A stretch of DNA of 46,429 nucleotides from Helochares maculicollis. Lineage: Eukaryota > Arthropoda > Insecta > Coleoptera > Hydrophilidae. Location of the stretch: positions 1 through 46,429 of the forward strand of contig JAWQRO010000250.1 in the NCBI GenBank assembly GCA_033557835.1, written 5' to 3'. The notes beneath the pieces were generated by a model that saw only the letters and a list, made by a program, of their open reading frames with translations, did not search any database and was not told where the DNA came from. Shown here piece by piece: positions 22,605 to 33,540 of the stretch. Position numbers and translations under genes: made by a program. Position 1 is the stretch's first letter. Each line of letters starts with the position of its first letter.

Positions 22605-23368
22605 ACCACTGTTTGTCGAAAACGGGTTCCACTCAAACTGAACAGACGACAGATTGAAAGACCAAAGACTGAGTACGAAATACTCAATTTACGCCACAAA
22701 ATAAAAGGATTTTTTGCATCGGGTTATAGCTGGCGATAAAAAATGGATATATTTTGAGAATCTCAAACGTAATAAATCGTGGATAACGACAGAACAATCA
22801 TCAGCATCGAGTACAACTCCTGATCGTTTTGTAAGGAAGACAATGCTATGTTTGTGGTGTGATTAGAAGGGTATAGTGAACAAGTTTCTTAAACCCGGCG
22901 AAACAGTAAATACTATCCGCTACCGATAACAAATGGTCAATTTAAAACACGCATTGGTCGCGAAGCTCCCAGAATGGGCTCGAAGACACGGCAAAGTCAT
23001 TCCGCAGCATGACAAGGCTCCCACACATTCAGCCAAAGTGGTCAAAGAAACGATTTCTTCGCTTGTTTGGAAACTCCTACTCTACCTGCCGTATTCACCA
23101 GACCTGACGCCTTCTGATTATCCCCTCTTCTCATCGATGGGACACGCACTGGCTGAGCAACACTTCAAGAATGTACAAAAATGGCTCGATGAGTGGATAT
23201 CAATAAAAGTTGAAGCTTTCTTTTGGAATGGTATCCATAAATTGCACGAGATGGATTAAATGTGTAAAAAGCGAGAGCCAATACTTTGATAAATAAATGT
23301 CTTACCATTGTTCTTAAATAATTGCGTATTTTTCATGAAAAAACGACATTTTAAGCTTACGTACCAGC
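22605..23368 (+). mobile_element. Mariner copy C, 5'-truncated, plus strand
   Basis: This is the only copy of the six-member family on the plus strand. Homology begins near 22605 in the segment encoding the linker before the catalytic domain (GGGTTCCACTC matches copy F) and runs to the 3' end. That end is a degraded inverted repeat (AAACGACATTTTAAGCTTAC, then GTACCAGC) followed by TA at 23369-23370. The 5' end and the DNA-binding half are absent. The left boundary is uncertain by a few tens of bases because the similarity fades. Confidence 0.88.
22690..23259 (+). pseudogene. Mariner transposase pseudogene (copy C), catalytic part
   Basis: The first catalytic block is present but altered (GDKKW instead of GDEKW), followed by IYFENLKRNKSW and TMLCLW. 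A TAA precedes the 108-codon frame 22933-23259, which holds the second block (QHDKAPTHS, with K in place of the usual N after the aspartate) and the third (YSPDLTPSDYPLF). D27 and D62 of that frame keep the 34-residue spacing. The C-terminal segment loses a few codons (HFKNVQKW) and ends early at a TAA within the last helix. It is non-functional because it lacks an N-terminus and has stops. Confidence 0.88.
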
Positions 23369-23370
23369 TA

Positions 23371-24101
23371 AAAGAGGAATGGAATCGATTGAGAAACTAA
23401 ATGATTGTATTATAGTGGAAAGAAATTCTAAATATTAAATTTGTTATTTAGAGAATAAATGTTTTTTAAGACCTCGATAATTAAATCAAAATATTTGTCT
23501 ATAGAAGAAAAAAGTTGGGAAAAATGCGTGGGTTCATATAACGCAAAGTGTTTTAAAAAGAAAAATTATTGTTTATAATCTATAAAATGTGTTATTTTAA
23601 GTACATGCTTATGTTGTATGCTTACAGTAATAAGCAGTCCAAGTTGGTTCACTCTATACATATAATAATATGTGAATCAATTCAACTTCAATCTACATCA
23701 AACCAAATAACTGAACTTTATTTTCGGACATCTGGCATCTGAAAATATTCGCCTGAACTGAGCATTCTCATAGAATAAATTTTGCGTAATTTTTTTTAAT
23801 TGTGAAAAATTTCGAAGGAAAATTTCAATTGAACCTATTTTTTACAAATAGTCGAAGGTTTACATTTCGCAATATAGACTTTAACACTATCGTGATACTA
23901 TAGTTAGCAATAAAGTTTCTAGTCGAAAAATTTTTGGTTTCCAATACTAGGTTATCAAGTTTGTTCAAGATAAACTAGTTATTTTAAAGACTCTTTTATT
24001 GGTGTTTTTAAACATTACCTTTTATATACACTGAGGCAGTGAACACAAGTGGATACCAAAATTCTTTGAGGGTTGCATTTGATTTAATTGCTTAATTGCA
24101 G
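23371..24101. other. Non-coding stretch
   Basis: AT-rich, no gene or repeat. It ends in the branch/pyrimidine-like GATTTAATTGCTTAATTGCAG leading into the candidate microexon. Confidence 0.55.
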
Positions 24102-24129
24102 GCTGTCTTTGGGCAGGGTAATATTAAAG
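24102..24129 (+). other. Candidate 28-nt microexon
   Basis: Twenty-eight bases lie between an acceptor (GCTTAATTGCAG ending at 24101) and a full-consensus donor (AAAG|GTAAGTCATC, GT at 24130-24131). Starting in frame 0 the segment is open (A V F G Q G N I K plus one base). Microexons of this size exist in insect neuronal and muscle genes, but nothing here identifies the host gene, and the neighbouring exons would lie outside recognisable sequence. A cryptic splice pair arising by chance is a real alternative. Confidence 0.3.
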
Positions 24130-27100
24130 GTAAGTCATCATAACCGCAGCCATCGATTATTAGAGCCGAACGTCAATCAGTAAGTAATGCAAACATAAAT
24201 ATAGGCCGCTAGGTAATCATCGGATGGAATTTGATTGCTCAGTCCGTTCGTTGTGTTTACAGTTGAAACCAGGGTGTTAAACTTAATTGTGTGTTAGAAC
24301 GCTTTCCATTCGGTCTGGTCCTGTTTACGTACGCGCTCTGCCATTGTTTGTTTACAGCTAATAAAATACAAATTTAATGAAGTGTAGGTAAAGGCTTCGA
24401 AAATGTAGATCTCAATTATCAAGCCACATGTACAGGATGCGCCCTAGGCAACATTAAAATCTCGTCCTGTGGAAGTAAACACTGCTTGATCTACCATTTA
24501 TATATCTTTCAAAAAATTTCATTCTATATAAATGAACTCGGGTTCTAATGGAGAACTCATTTTGTAGCATGGATATGTTTCACATGCCTCATTAACGTGT
24601 GCCTTTTACATCTTCAATATGATAAAATACAAAAATTGTCCATGCAATGTTTTTTTTGTTCAACTTAAATACGCACAGCACTATTAAGGAATAATAGCAA
24701 TAAATTAAGCGCACCTACATAAATTTATACGCTTTGTTGTAAATAATGGAAATTCATAAATAGTATATGAGTTCCGCCCATAACTTATTTAAACTACTAT
24801 TTAACCGACAAAAAAACATTAAGCAATCGGATACTTTTCCAAATATCACGCATACATGAAACCGCCTTTGTCTTAATGGCCGTGATTTTTCACAGCTTGT
24901 TTCCAATTAGTGTTACGTCCATTAAAATACCACACAATAACCGCCCCGGAAATATTCTCTAGCCGAAGAAAAATAAGAAATTACTATCATCGTTTATTGA
25001 CAGGGTTCGGCCCACTGTCTCGGGCATTCCGTATTTCTCAGTAAGTAATTAGATATCGATCATCACAGGGACGAATATTTTGTGATTGTGCCCTTCCCCG
25101 TTCGTCCGCATTCCTATCATCGACCCAGGACTGATTCACTTCCAGATAACCGAACACCATAATGTCAAACTAAAGTTAATTAAAACGTGAATAAAATTGA
25201 ATTAATTTCGACCGAACAAAAAAACGTAACAAGGCTGTTCTTCCTCGAACAAAGGAGTATCGATGTTATTCCTTTGGAAGGTAATCACTGAATCACTTCA
25301 GCACCATCAATTTGTTTGTTGACGTTTGAAGCACCAACACATTTTCCGTCCCCGCTCGCATTTTGCCTCCGCTTCAATAGGTCTCAGTTCTTAAATACAG
25401 GCCATAGTCTCTATTCAATAGGACATAAAGGACTAAACAGTATTTCCCGGCTGCAGTTCCGCATCAAGTTACTTCCTATAATTAGCTGAAAATGTATTCA
25501 CGCTCCGAAAATGATTTCAGTTGAAATTTTGTAATGGATACGTCAAACTGTCGCGACCCTATTCTTCACCCCATTAACTTTTTTCCTCGTTCTTTATATT
25601 TAATAAAGAACAACTCTCGGGGCGGGCAGACTTTCGAAATTTTTCTGAAAATTTCCACTTTAATTCCATTCTCAAATTGATTTTTGAATCGAGGCCGGTA
25701 GGTGAGTGAGTTTGCAAGCTGTGCGCTTAGTTTCTTTTCTAACGACAAGCGACAATTGGAATCGTTCGCTAAGCAAAGCTTGATCCAGCTGCGTATAAAT
25801 TGCAAAACAATAAAGAAACCATACATCTTAATTTGCATAATGTTAAATTGCAAGAATCTCGTAACTTAAAGGAGTGTTTGCTTTGGCTTAACTTCAACTT
25901 TAATCATGCACTCTTATGCCCCATTATTATTTAAGCAATCAAGGTTTTCATTTCGTGCTAATGACTCATAATAATTTAGTAAAATGCAAGCGTTTAAGAG
26001 CCAGTTTAAATTTGGAAATTCTATTTTTGTTTTCTATTTCTTCTTCTTCCATGGCGGATTTGTAAGGCATTTCAAAACTTTGCCACGGTTTCTACTCGGT
26101 TATAAAATTAATAATAGTTTATTCATTGTTCTCACAAACAGTATGGAAAATTCTGCAAATCAACTTGAAAATAGCAACAGGAAATAAAGCGAATGGAATG
26201 AAAACCGTTGTTTATAATTGCAATTCCATTTTGAAATTCTGAGGCTTATACAAGTGGCACGCATAACTTCACACATAATAACTTGCTCGAAAAACAAATT
26301 GTTATATATCGCGTTTCGTAATCGTATATGTAATTGAAAATATTCAAACGCCATATTCGCAGTTGAAGTAGGTGGCTGTAGGTCGCAGGCTGAGCGCCAT
26401 CGTGCCGGATTTATAAGTATTATTTACAGCACCCCCATTAAATCCCTCATGATTTCGCAATCGTGTATAACGGCGTCGTAAAACAAAGAAAATTTATTCT
26501 CTGCATTCTGCGCCGTGATTTTTATGCGCTCCTGGATACGTGCAACTTTTACTCTGTAATCTAGGAATCGGTATATGCTGGTGCCTCTTGTATGCGTCCT
26601 CCACAAAGGCTGCTTGCAGGCGGCTACGGGAAAGGACTGGTCTTTTTTGGCGAAGTGTTTTTAAATGACCAACTCTATTATCAGAGCTTAAGCTGTAATT
26701 GTAAAAGGGGTTCCAATTGCGAGCCATTGAATTTTATAGTTTCCAAGTTTGCTAGGAAAAGGGTGAATTATTCAAAATGTTAGTAGAGATAACCTGCTAG
26801 AATTTTATCTATGTCAAAGTTTCTCCAGGACAATCTTGTTATTATATTTGATAGCGCTAGCGAAGTAAAGTAAAGCCATCTGATGATGGTTTTTCTAGTC
26901 CTGTTAACAAATATACTTATTTTGATTAGTTATTCTTGATAGAAAAAGGGCTATCAACATTTTAGTTGTTTCACCTTTAAACATATTTTAGAGCAGCTGA
27001 AAGTCATATTTCGGGTCCAATTCAACAGAAATTAGAAAAATCACTTCACAGCATACATATTTAATTCTTTATGATTTTACTTTGAGCACGTGGTTTGGAT

Positions 27101-27562
27101 TAACAAGCTAACGATTAATCATACTATATGAGAACGATGTTCAAATATGTTACCCTATTTTAATTACGAGTTTTATAAATATATCAGCTCTTACTAATAA
27201 TATTAGATATATAATTGATTGCACTAGAGAGTAGCGGATGTAGTATTCCATGTGTTTATAATTATTAAGATTAGTCTTTGGTAATCGTCAGCAAATAAAG
27301 AATCATGCTAAACTAATTGGCCGCATGTTCGCAATGGATAGGTAATGCTGATTTACATATGAAGCTTAAATTGATTCATAAATCAACACTCAGCTCTTTT
27401 TCTTTAAAAATTAGCAAAAAATGTGTTCATATTAAATAGAAAACAAGATTTCATAAACACCATATTTACTATTGAAATAAAATAAAACTTTGATTTACTC
27501 TCTTGAGAGAACACCCAAAAATCACTTCGCTACCCTATTTTAAGACAATTACTATTGCCCTC
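24130..27562. other. Non-coding stretch
   Basis: No supported gene. The segment 24900-25460 is slightly richer in GC and contains a TCA|GTAAGTAAT donor-like site near 25036. Frames around 25566-25853, 25984-26187 and 26424-26783 carry no motifs. A pyrimidine run (TTCTTCTTCTTCC) sits at about 26038-26050. Confidence 0.5.
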
Positions 27563-27880
27563 TCGATAGAGCACTAGAAGAACAGCAATTAATTGAAATT
27601 TGATCGTACGGTTGAGCTAAGCGCATGCAAAAATTTTCTGAAAACAATAGCAGCATTTGCCATTTTTTAACAACACTTATAAAGTGTTGCGACCCTTTCT
27701 TTCATTTCCCTAGGAAATCAATTTAGAACTATTTTTATGAATAAAATACGTTCTTTGTCTAACGGTGTTAAATTATGAGTCGATTTGTTGTTATCAGAGA
27801 TTAAAAATAAATCTGAAAATTGGTTAATTTGGATACGACTAGTTTGCAAATTTCAAAACTTTCATTTCTTGCTAATTATA
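27563..27880 (+). repeat. Direct repeat, left copy, abutting mariner D
   Basis: This begins TCGATAGAGCACTAGAA and ends GCTAATTATA exactly at the TA target site of mariner D. It is a diverged direct duplicate of 29078-29404. Shared anchors include GAAATTTGATC, CAAAAATTTTCT, AAAGTGTTG, CATTTCCCTA, GAAATCAATTTAGAA, TTTTTATGAATAAAA, GATTAAAAATAAATCTG and GGATACGACTAGT. It is non-coding and has no terminal inverted repeats. Confidence 0.9.
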
Positions 27881-29067
27881 CCAGGTGAGAAAGTTTAAAA
27901 TGTCGTTTTTCATGAAAAATACGCAATTACTTAAAAACAATGACACAACAATTTTTATTCAATGTATTGACCCTCGCTTTTTACACATTTTATCCATCTC
28001 TCGGGAAATTTATGAATACCATTCTGCTGCTCAGCTAGTGCGTATCCCATTGATGAGAAGAGGTGATGATCAGAAGGCGCCAGGTCTGGTCAATACGGCG
28101 GGTGAGATAGTTCCCACCAAGCGAAGAAATCGTTTCTTTGACCACTTTGGCTGAAAGTGCAGGAGCGTTGTCATGCGACAGAATGACTTGGCCGTGTCTT
28201 CGAGCCCATTCTGGGAATTTTTCAATCAATGCGTGGTTTAAATTGATCATTTCTTATAGGTAGCGGACGGTATTAGCTGTTTTGCCTGATTTGTCAAGCT
28301 CGTAGTATACTACTCCCTTCTGATCCCACGACAAACACAGCATTGTCTTCCACCCAAAACAATTCGGTTTTGAACTCGATGTTGATGGTTTTCCTGGCGT
28401 TACCTACGATTTCTTACGTTTGGGACTCTTAAAATAAATTCATTTTTCATCTCCATCTACAACTCGATGCTAAAAACTCTTTCTTTTGTGGCGTAAATGC
28501 AGCATTTTGCACACAGTTTTTCGCTTTTCCATCTGTCGTTTGTTCCGTTAGTGGGGAACCCATTTTCCAACTTTTTGAATCTTCCCCATCGCTCTCAGGC
28601 AATCGGAAATGACTTGCCGAATAACATTCAACTGCTCTATCATCATTTGTTGTGTTTGTGTACCGTCTTCGTCCAATAATGCTTGTAATTCGTCTTCAAA
28701 TTTTTTGGTTGATTTTTATGTTCTTTGCCAACAACATTGAAATCACCACTTTTTAAATGTTGAAACCAGAGTTCACAAGTCTTTACAGTTGGAGCAGATC
28801 ACCGTAAGCCTCTACAAAATTCAATGACTTTTCAATGCTTTTTTTCTTGTGATTGAACAAGAAAATTATTCCATGCCGCAAATGCTCTTTACTTCGCTCA
28901 AAATTCAACATGACGAAAAAAATGTAAGCTACTAACTCGTAGACCAATAATTCTTTGTAGTGGGCAGTATTACTAAAAAATGGCGCTTTGGGTTCCACAA
29001 GCTACTTTAATAGATTTCATGCGCCATCTCTTGACAATAAAACGACATTTGAAACTTGCGCACCTCG
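27881..29067 (-). mobile_element. Mariner copy D, most complete member of its family
   Basis: This is a 1187-bp element with both ends (CCAGGTGAGAAAG at 27881, and CTTGCGCACCTCG ending at 29067) and a TA target duplication on each side (27879-27880 and 29068-29069). It keeps the DNA-binding region lost from B and F but carries a deletion of about 100 bp in the C-terminal coding region (near 28020-28030, where ATACCATTCTGC runs into the TCAGCTAGTGCG segment). It sits exactly at the junction between two copies of a direct duplication of about 320 bp. Confidence 0.93.
28035..28998 (-). pseudogene. Mariner transposase pseudogene (copy D)
   Basis: Reading the minus strand, the N-terminal region (28998-28783, opening MEPKAPFFSNTAHYKELLVY) is followed by a helix-turn-helix segment recognisable across frame changes (KSGDF-like NSGFN, IRQVISDCL-like blocks, KIQ/KWVP). 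The catalytic domain follows: GDEKW has decayed, and the HDNAPALSAKVVKE block is intact in the frame 28250-28035. That frame shifts right after SSLGG, so the third aspartate motif (APSDYH) is in another register. Multiple stops and at least one C-terminal deletion rule out function. Because it retains most domains, it is the best template for comparing the other copies. Confidence 0.85.
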
Positions 29068-29077
29068 TATTCCTATA

Positions 29078-29404
29078 TCGATAGAACATTAGAAAAACAG
29101 TATTTGAAATTTGATCATACGACTGAGATAAGCGTATACAAAAATTTTCTTAAAACAATAATAATATTTATCATTTTTTTTAACAATAATAATAAAGTGT
29201 TGTGAAACTTTCTCTCATTTCCCTATGAAATCAATTTAGAATTATTTTTATGAATAAAAAACATCCTTTGTGCAACTGCTTTCAATTATCAAATATATCG
29301 AGTTGATTAGTTGTTTTCATGAGATTAAAAATAAATCTGTAAATTGGCTAATTTGGATACGACTAGTGTGTTTATTGCAAAAGTTACGTTTCTTGCTAAT
29401 TATA
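29078..29404 (+). repeat. Direct repeat, right copy, after mariner D
   Basis: This is the diverged duplicate of 27563-27880, about four-fifths identical by eye. It starts TCGATAGAACATTAGAA and ends GCTAATTATA. Here the terminal TATA continues into TTTGAGGATATAGG with no mariner, which shows what the insertion site looks like when empty. Confidence 0.9.
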
Positions 29405-29780
29405 TTTGAGGATATAGGAGTATATTTAGCTGTAAAATTGTGATTTTGCTACAAAAACAAAATATTTACCATGCTTTTAAGTAATTGAAAATATTATAAA
29501 TTAACAAGAATGTCAAATGGATATATTCCAACCGTTAGTTTTTGGAACACATTGCCACAAAATATTATACTCCTTTTGCTTGAATTGTTTCTACCATAAT
29601 TAAAATAGGTGGGATATTCTTGCAGAGGTCTAACCAAAAGTATCAAATGTGATTGTCCATGAGTTGTTATCACTGATATCTGCTACCCTACTTATTTGAA
29701 TTAAAAATAAAAATCAATAGTGTTTTAATTTATTTTTAAATTTTAATTTTTAGTGAATGTTAGCTATACTCAATTTAATA
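29405..29780. other. Non-coding stretch
   Basis: AT-rich spacer, nothing recognisable. Confidence 0.6.
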
Positions 29781-30073
29781 TCGGGCTCGAAGGACCAAAA
29801 ACTGTATTGTCCGGTTCGAAGACCAGAAAATGTAGCAAGACATCGAAAATACGCACCTCATGCGCGTCAATACGATCAAGCTAATAAAATTAAGTGGACT
29901 GTATATTATTGTATTTAATCACTTCCCAATGGCATGTACTAGGGCTTACTTATTACTATTCTTTACAGTTGCATACCTAACACACTAACCCTAAAGCTAA
30001 ACTTATCTCTCTACCTATGAGAAAGTGGTGGGGACGCCACTCTCTCCCTTCATCGACCCAATAGGATGCAACA
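29781..30073 (+). repeat. Dispersed repeat, copy 1, with minisatellite head
   Basis: This shares sequence with 34558-34994 in the same orientation. It opens with two units of a degenerate minisatellite (consensus close to TCCGGTTCGAAGGACCAAAA). It continues with a CTCATG, GTCAATACGA, CAA block, an ATTGTATTTAA block, and a conserved tail: CCTATGAGAAAGTGGTGG, GACGCCACTCTCTC, then CGACCCAATAGGATGCAACA. From the first TGTA to the final CAACA it spans 271 bp (29803-30073). The TG...CA edges could mean a solo LTR, but no flanking target duplication was found and the two copies differ in length. Confidence 0.75.
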
Positions 30074-30272
30074 CTCAAATATATTACTATGAACTGACTT
30101 ATTTTGTCAGCGTTTACAAGAAAATATCATATGTAACTGCGGTGTAAAGTATTGGAATAAATCGGAATAAAATAGTTTCAACACAGAATTATCAAAGTCG
30201 CTTCAAATATATTTCTAATGTCAAAACAGGAATTAGCAATGGTTTTTGAAGACTCTTCTCTTGTGTTTAAGA
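30074..30272. other. Non-coding spacer
   Basis: AT-rich, nothing recognisable. Confidence 0.6.
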
Positions 30273-30345
30273 GCTTAGATGGCGCAGTTGGTAAAGCCTT
30301 TCCTTTTTACTGACTAATTTAAAGAGTTCAACCCCAGAATTGAAT
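30273..30345 (+). other. tRNA-like sequence: SINE head or tRNA pseudogene
   Basis: An RNA polymerase III A box (TGGCGCAGTTGG, 30280-30291) matches the consensus TRGYNNARNNGG at every position. A weaker B box (AGTTCAACCCC, 30325-30335; 8 of 11) follows after 33 bases, the spacing of a nuclear tRNA. The arms do not fold: the acceptor and T stems have few pairs and the D stem only two. It is therefore not a functional tRNA. It could be the tRNA-derived head of a SINE or an old tRNA pseudogene. No poly(A) tail or second copy was seen. Confidence 0.45.
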
Positions 30346-31027
30346 ATTCATAAGGAAATTTTAAAGACACCCAACTAAAGTAGATGCGATTATAGGAAAT
30401 CAAATTAGTTGGCATAACAACAATTTATGTAATGCTTACCAAATTAATGAGCAGTTTGAAACGATTAAAGTTCGGCAATTTACACTCATAAAATATCCCA
30501 ATGTACTGCCCATCGTTTAAGGTATGGCTATTTATCTAGCTTGTTAAAGGTTACGCCATTTTGGTAGTCGGAAAAATAGGCACATAATTTTTTCGGCACA
30601 GCTTTTTAGTATATAAGACAAGTTGTGCTTTACTCATACGCGCGTATTATATTTATGAACATTTTTAAATAGAATCAAATCAAAAATAATGAACAATAAC
30701 AGGACTCTCTAAGAAAAGTTTTGTGCATCCTACAGAACTATTCAAACTATTTTATTGCTATTGACTTTGCATAGCTCTTGAAAGTCCATGCATTGATAGT
30801 TTTCTTTTAAGCTTCGGTGTTGTGATAATTTCCCTATACTTTTATATTGCAACTAAGGCCCAAGAAATGTCATTAATATTGCTCTAAAGACAGAGACAAT
30901 TTCCTTATGAGCTACGTTACGTAGTACAGCAATAAAATTGTATAAAAGATAGCAAAGCGATTGCTCAATAATGAATCTCTGGCAAGCGGGAAAAGTTCTA
31001 CAAATTTAATAGCAGGCATCTTAGAAT
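30346..31027. other. Non-coding stretch
   Basis: AT-rich, nothing recognisable. Confidence 0.6.
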
Positions 31028-31598
31028 TCAGGTGCACGTGATTCGTCTGAAACTGGAGGATAGCAGCGGATACGGAAAGCACTTTAGCCGTAGAGGAAGC
31101 CGACTGATGTAGAAAATATTCTGTAATATTTCATATGTAGTAATGTAAGGGATATGTAAATAACCAATTCAATTCCCATTGTACTATGTCAAACAAAAAG
31201 CGATTGGCAACGACATCGGACGAAATCAGTCTGGCGGGCAATTCGCATTTCCATGTTATTGGATTTGGAACGTCCGTCGGTAGCACGGCGGTGGAATCCG
31301 ATCTCATCCGGAGGGCAAGTACACGCACTGCCTGTACAGGATTTTGAGGCCCTTTGGGCAAAATTCCTCTGTGACAACTGCGAGTAATCGCCCAAATCCA
31401 ATCCTCAACAGTATTTCCAGCTTTGTTGGCATATATATCGAGCTGCAAACTGCAATAGACTAGGAATGTTTTGTACTGTTCTACTCTAAAATTGGACCGT
31501 GAAATACAATTCGCTCTTATTGACCTATGCTTTATGAGGCTATTTTTTCTTGTTCTCGAATTGAGAGCAGAACATATCAGGGAATTTTTGAAAAACAT
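31028..31598 (-). CDS. Coding-like patch, possible two-exon fragment, unknown product
   Basis: A GC-richer patch carries the longest non-transposon frame in the window (31598-31131, 155 codons, minus strand; no recognised motif). In that frame a GTACAA donor (31184-31183) and a TATTACAG acceptor (31122-31121) would define a 64-nt intron, a typical insect size. It joins in phase to a further 30 codons and a TGA at 31030-31028. A plausible upstream acceptor is CTATTGCAG at about 31450. Against this, the other minus frames and a plus frame (31160-31387) are also open and protein-like, so strand and frame are not settled. It lies downstream of the candidate minus-strand promoter at 33507 and could belong to the same transcript. 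No family was recognised. Confidence 0.22.
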
Positions 31599-33291
31599 GG
31601 GAAAATTTTCACCAGCTTATTTTGCATAAATTTAGCAACAATTAAAAATTTGGCAGACAATTTTCACGTATTGCTTGTTTGCCTTTTATGAGAATTACTA
31701 CAAGTACAATAATAAACGACTATTGAAGCAAACTGCTCATCTCATTTTTTAAAGTTTCTAAAAATGCTCTTCTTGGAATAAATCATACCTTAAATTAGTG
31801 TACAATTCAATCAAATATTTGCAGGTAGTTGAGTAACTTGCGATTAAGTCTGAAATAAGCAAAAATAAGTAGTCACAAATACCGAATTATTTCTCAAGAA
31901 TTAATTATCCTGCAACACTAAGAACAAATTGACCTAATTTTTCAGATTTTTTCTCACTGTATATTAATATTCATTACTCCGATAGGCATTATGTAATAAT
32001 ACAAAATTACCAGGTTTCTAAGACTCTGAAATATTAGTTAGCCGTATGCATAAAATGAGAAAATCAATGTCGAATTGTGTAATTATTTGTAATTTACAAG
32101 TTGTATATTACCTGTAATATGCGCTTGTTTGCAAGACTGCATATTTAGCCACTGAACGCGAAAGGCGTATTGTTCCGTTTCGGATTAGCTTAATTATTAG
32201 ACGAGTTAAGTAATAAAAATAAATAAAATATTGTGCCATTAATACAATTAGTATATTTTTTTATTGGTTCGCCAGTTAGAAGAGTCGCTGGATAGATACC
32301 AAAAATCTGCAACAGGTCTATAAGCAGGTTAAGGTATTGCAGGCAAACTAGCCCTGAAAAACGAGATACTTCGTTTCCTAAAATATATTTAACCAGAACT
32401 CTCAACAATTAAGTCAACCGTATCATGTGTTTGCCGAGGCCTCAAATTCTTCACTGAACTATTTACTAATTTTTCAAAAAAACCGAAAAAAACAATTACG
32501 CCTCATGCATGCACAATACAAGGCTTACATATTTTTCTTTTATCTTCCCGCCCTTATCCCGAGGCCTTATCCACATGTTTTGCTTATTTATGACGGACCT
32601 CTTGATGTGGAACGACCATTTTTGGGCTTTTATTTTCTTTGATGTCAGTCATTTTATTCATTATGTTCAACCCTTATGAGTAGTCTTCATCATATTAACT
32701 TTTTTAATTTACTTCTCGGTTTCAATTTCCTTTTTATGTAACAGAAAAAGGCCTTTTGTGCTTTATCTCAACGTATAACAAAGCACTTACATTGCTCGTC
32801 ATTTCCGAGTTTTGATTTCGCATCAAAAAACACGTATGAGAAAAAAGGGCCCCAACGGGGCGTTGCGCAATTAAAAATCACGTAGAAACAACCAGTTAGA
32901 CATCATTGAACACAACAAACAAGTAGGGCTCAGATTTTAATCACGTTCATTCGTAAGCCCCAACTATTAATAAAAAATTATGTGTTTAATTTTTAATCTA
33001 CACGGTGGATCAATCCAAATTATGGAAACCTATTTATTTATTGTAAGTTTTGTGGGTTAGCATATTTTCCCGTTACGATAAAAAGCATAACGCCTCCATA
33101 ATTCATAGCGAAACGCCAAATTGATCTCTCTAATTGTTTTTGCAAATGACATCAATTCCCTCTCAAAATTTAAACTGCACTCTCAGTATGTCAAAAATAT
33201 GGCTAAATTAATTTAAAAAATGCAGCATATGAAGATGGAAGGCTGTTGATTTAAATCGCACTTTTAATTTTCAGCACGCGCATAAACTCAC
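31599..33291. other. Non-coding stretch; possible first intron of a minus-strand gene
   Basis: No supported gene. If the minus-strand first exon (33507-33292) is real, this is the start of its intron. Frames at 32190-32408 and 32427-32642 have no motifs. Confidence 0.4.
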
Positions 33292-33507
33292 CTGGTTAAT
33301 ATAATTTTTCTGTTCACCGTGAACACTGGTAGAATAACAAGAAACTCACTGAAACTAGTCCTGGACAAGGAGATATACAATACAACCACACCAAGACCGA
33401 ACAAATTATGCAGTTCAGTTAAAAGTACGCAATGCCGTAAGTAATCGCTTGGTTTAGACGTGTACAACGACGACGACTGCTTTTGCCGCGACGCGCTGCG
33501 CTAAACT
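33292..33507 (-). other. Candidate 5' untranslated first exon
   Basis: From the initiator A at 33507 the minus strand runs 216 nt to a perfect 5' splice site, CAG|GTGAGT (last exon base 33292, intron GT at 33291-33290). The whole leader contains no ATG, which would be uncommon by chance over this length and is expected of a 5' untranslated exon. The first half is CpG-rich (CGCAGCGCGTCGCGG), the second AT-rich. Coding exons would lie at lower coordinates, and none can be assigned with confidence. It could be a coincidence of signals, but four independent features agree. Confidence 0.45.
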
Positions 33508-33540
33508 GAAGAAAAAGCGCCCCGACGCTGATAGTAAATA
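33508..33540 (-). promoter_or_regulatory. Candidate minus-strand core promoter (TATA-like plus initiator)
   Basis: On the minus strand TATTTACT occupies 33540-33533, i.e. -33 to -26 relative to an initiator TCAGTTT (33509-33503, A+1 at 33507). TCAGTT fits the arthropod initiator consensus. An AGTCG element resembling a downstream promoter element lies at about +30, two bases off the ideal position. The immediate neighbourhood (33454-33610) has the highest CpG density in the window. Confidence 0.45.
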
